From: Bacteroidaceae bacterium
Lineage (GTDB): Bacteria; Bacteroidota; Bacteroidia; Bacteroidales; Bacteroidaceae
DNA: 17,080 nt
Assembly: GCA_017633615.1 (NCBI GenBank)
Contig: JAGBPB010000076.1
Location: 1-17,080 of the forward strand
Direction: 5' to 3'
Position 1 is the stretch's first letter. Every line of letters begins with the position of its first letter. Made by a program: the position numbers and the translations under genes. Below the pieces are notes generated by a model. The model did not search any database. It was not told the DNA's origin and saw only the letters and a program-made list of their open reading frames with translations. Positions 16,919 to 17,080 of the stretch are shown here, one piece after another.

Positions 16919-17080
16919 TTAATCAAGTGAAATCTTATAATCTGTCTTACCTTTTTCTTTGATCCGGATATTCACGGCTGTGGATTTTCCGGGAGCACAT
17001 AGGAATAAACTTTCTCCTACAGAAATGGTGCGAGGCTCATCATCGTAATCAGTTTCAACATCGGCAAAACCACCTTGTTC
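16919..17080 (-). CDS. C-terminal end of an unidentified operon gene (partial)
   Basis: On the minus strand a frame is open from the window edge to a TAA at 16919-16921, giving the last 53 residues of a protein. The segment starts EQGGFADVETDYDDEPRTIS and ends KGKTDYKISLD. Alternating hydrophobic and polar residues suggest a beta-rich domain, but no motif identifies it. It lies 17 bases upstream of the tubulin-like start in the same direction, so it belongs to the same operon. Its length and function cannot be judged from this window. Confidence 0.6.
   Translation of the reverse strand, partial: EQGGFADVETDYDDEPRTISVGESLFLCAPGKSTAVNIRIKEKGKTDYKISLD

Overview
The window comes from a Bacteroidales bacterium, most likely a Prevotella- or Bacteroides-type species. 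Three things suggest this: the left end carries the C-terminal part of a fumarate reductase / succinate dehydrogenase flavoprotein and a complete iron-sulfur subunit of the Bacteroidetes type; start codons lack Shine-Dalgarno sequences and sit behind A/T-rich leaders; and one promoter fits the Bacteroidetes sigma consensus (TTTG, 20 bp, TAnnTTTG). No tRNA, rRNA, CRISPR array, transposase or integrase was seen. No gene-free stretch exceeds about 110 bases.

Layout. (1) 1-1645 is housekeeping: frdA (partial) and frdB on the plus strand, closed by a 19-bp perfect-stem hairpin at 1662-1705. (2) 1690-7493 is a first accessory block. A 473-aa protein on the minus strand is divergent from a TPR protein on the plus strand, which is followed by a 1033-aa protein with three tandem CbxX/CfqX-type AAA+ modules. 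The two divergent genes share a roughly 120-residue module, present twice in the first protein and once in the second. It begins with NPWL and ends in a helix-hairpin-helix segment resembling the RNA polymerase alpha C-terminal domain. I do not recognise this combination. (3) 7561-8931 is a separately promoted ATPase of the ATPase_2/DUF234 type with a PD-(D/E)xK-like C-terminus. (4) 8966-17080 is a minus-strand operon that converges on the ATPase. In transcription order it holds an incomplete gene of unknown function, a 1097-aa tubulin/FtsZ-superfamily protein, a 991-aa membrane-anchored VWA protein (4-bp overlap with the tubulin gene), and a 554-aa multi-membrane-span protein with a transglutaminase-like domain (5-bp gap).

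How they may work together. Tubulin-like proteins of the 'Tubulin_2'/FtsZl-2 type paired with VWA proteins were described from comparative genomics (Makarova and Koonin 2010) as parts of a putative membrane-remodelling system. The minus-strand operon fits that idea: a GTP-binding cytoskeletal protein, a membrane-tethered MIDAS-type adaptor, and a membrane-bound cysteine peptidase/transglutaminase-fold enzyme whose domains appear to face the cytoplasm. The triple AAA+ protein with its TPR and NPWL/alpha-CTD-like partners could be a remodelling or assembly module for that apparatus. This link rests only on adjacency, since the two blocks are not co-transcribed. The functional picture is inference; the domain assignments rest on motifs visible in the translations.
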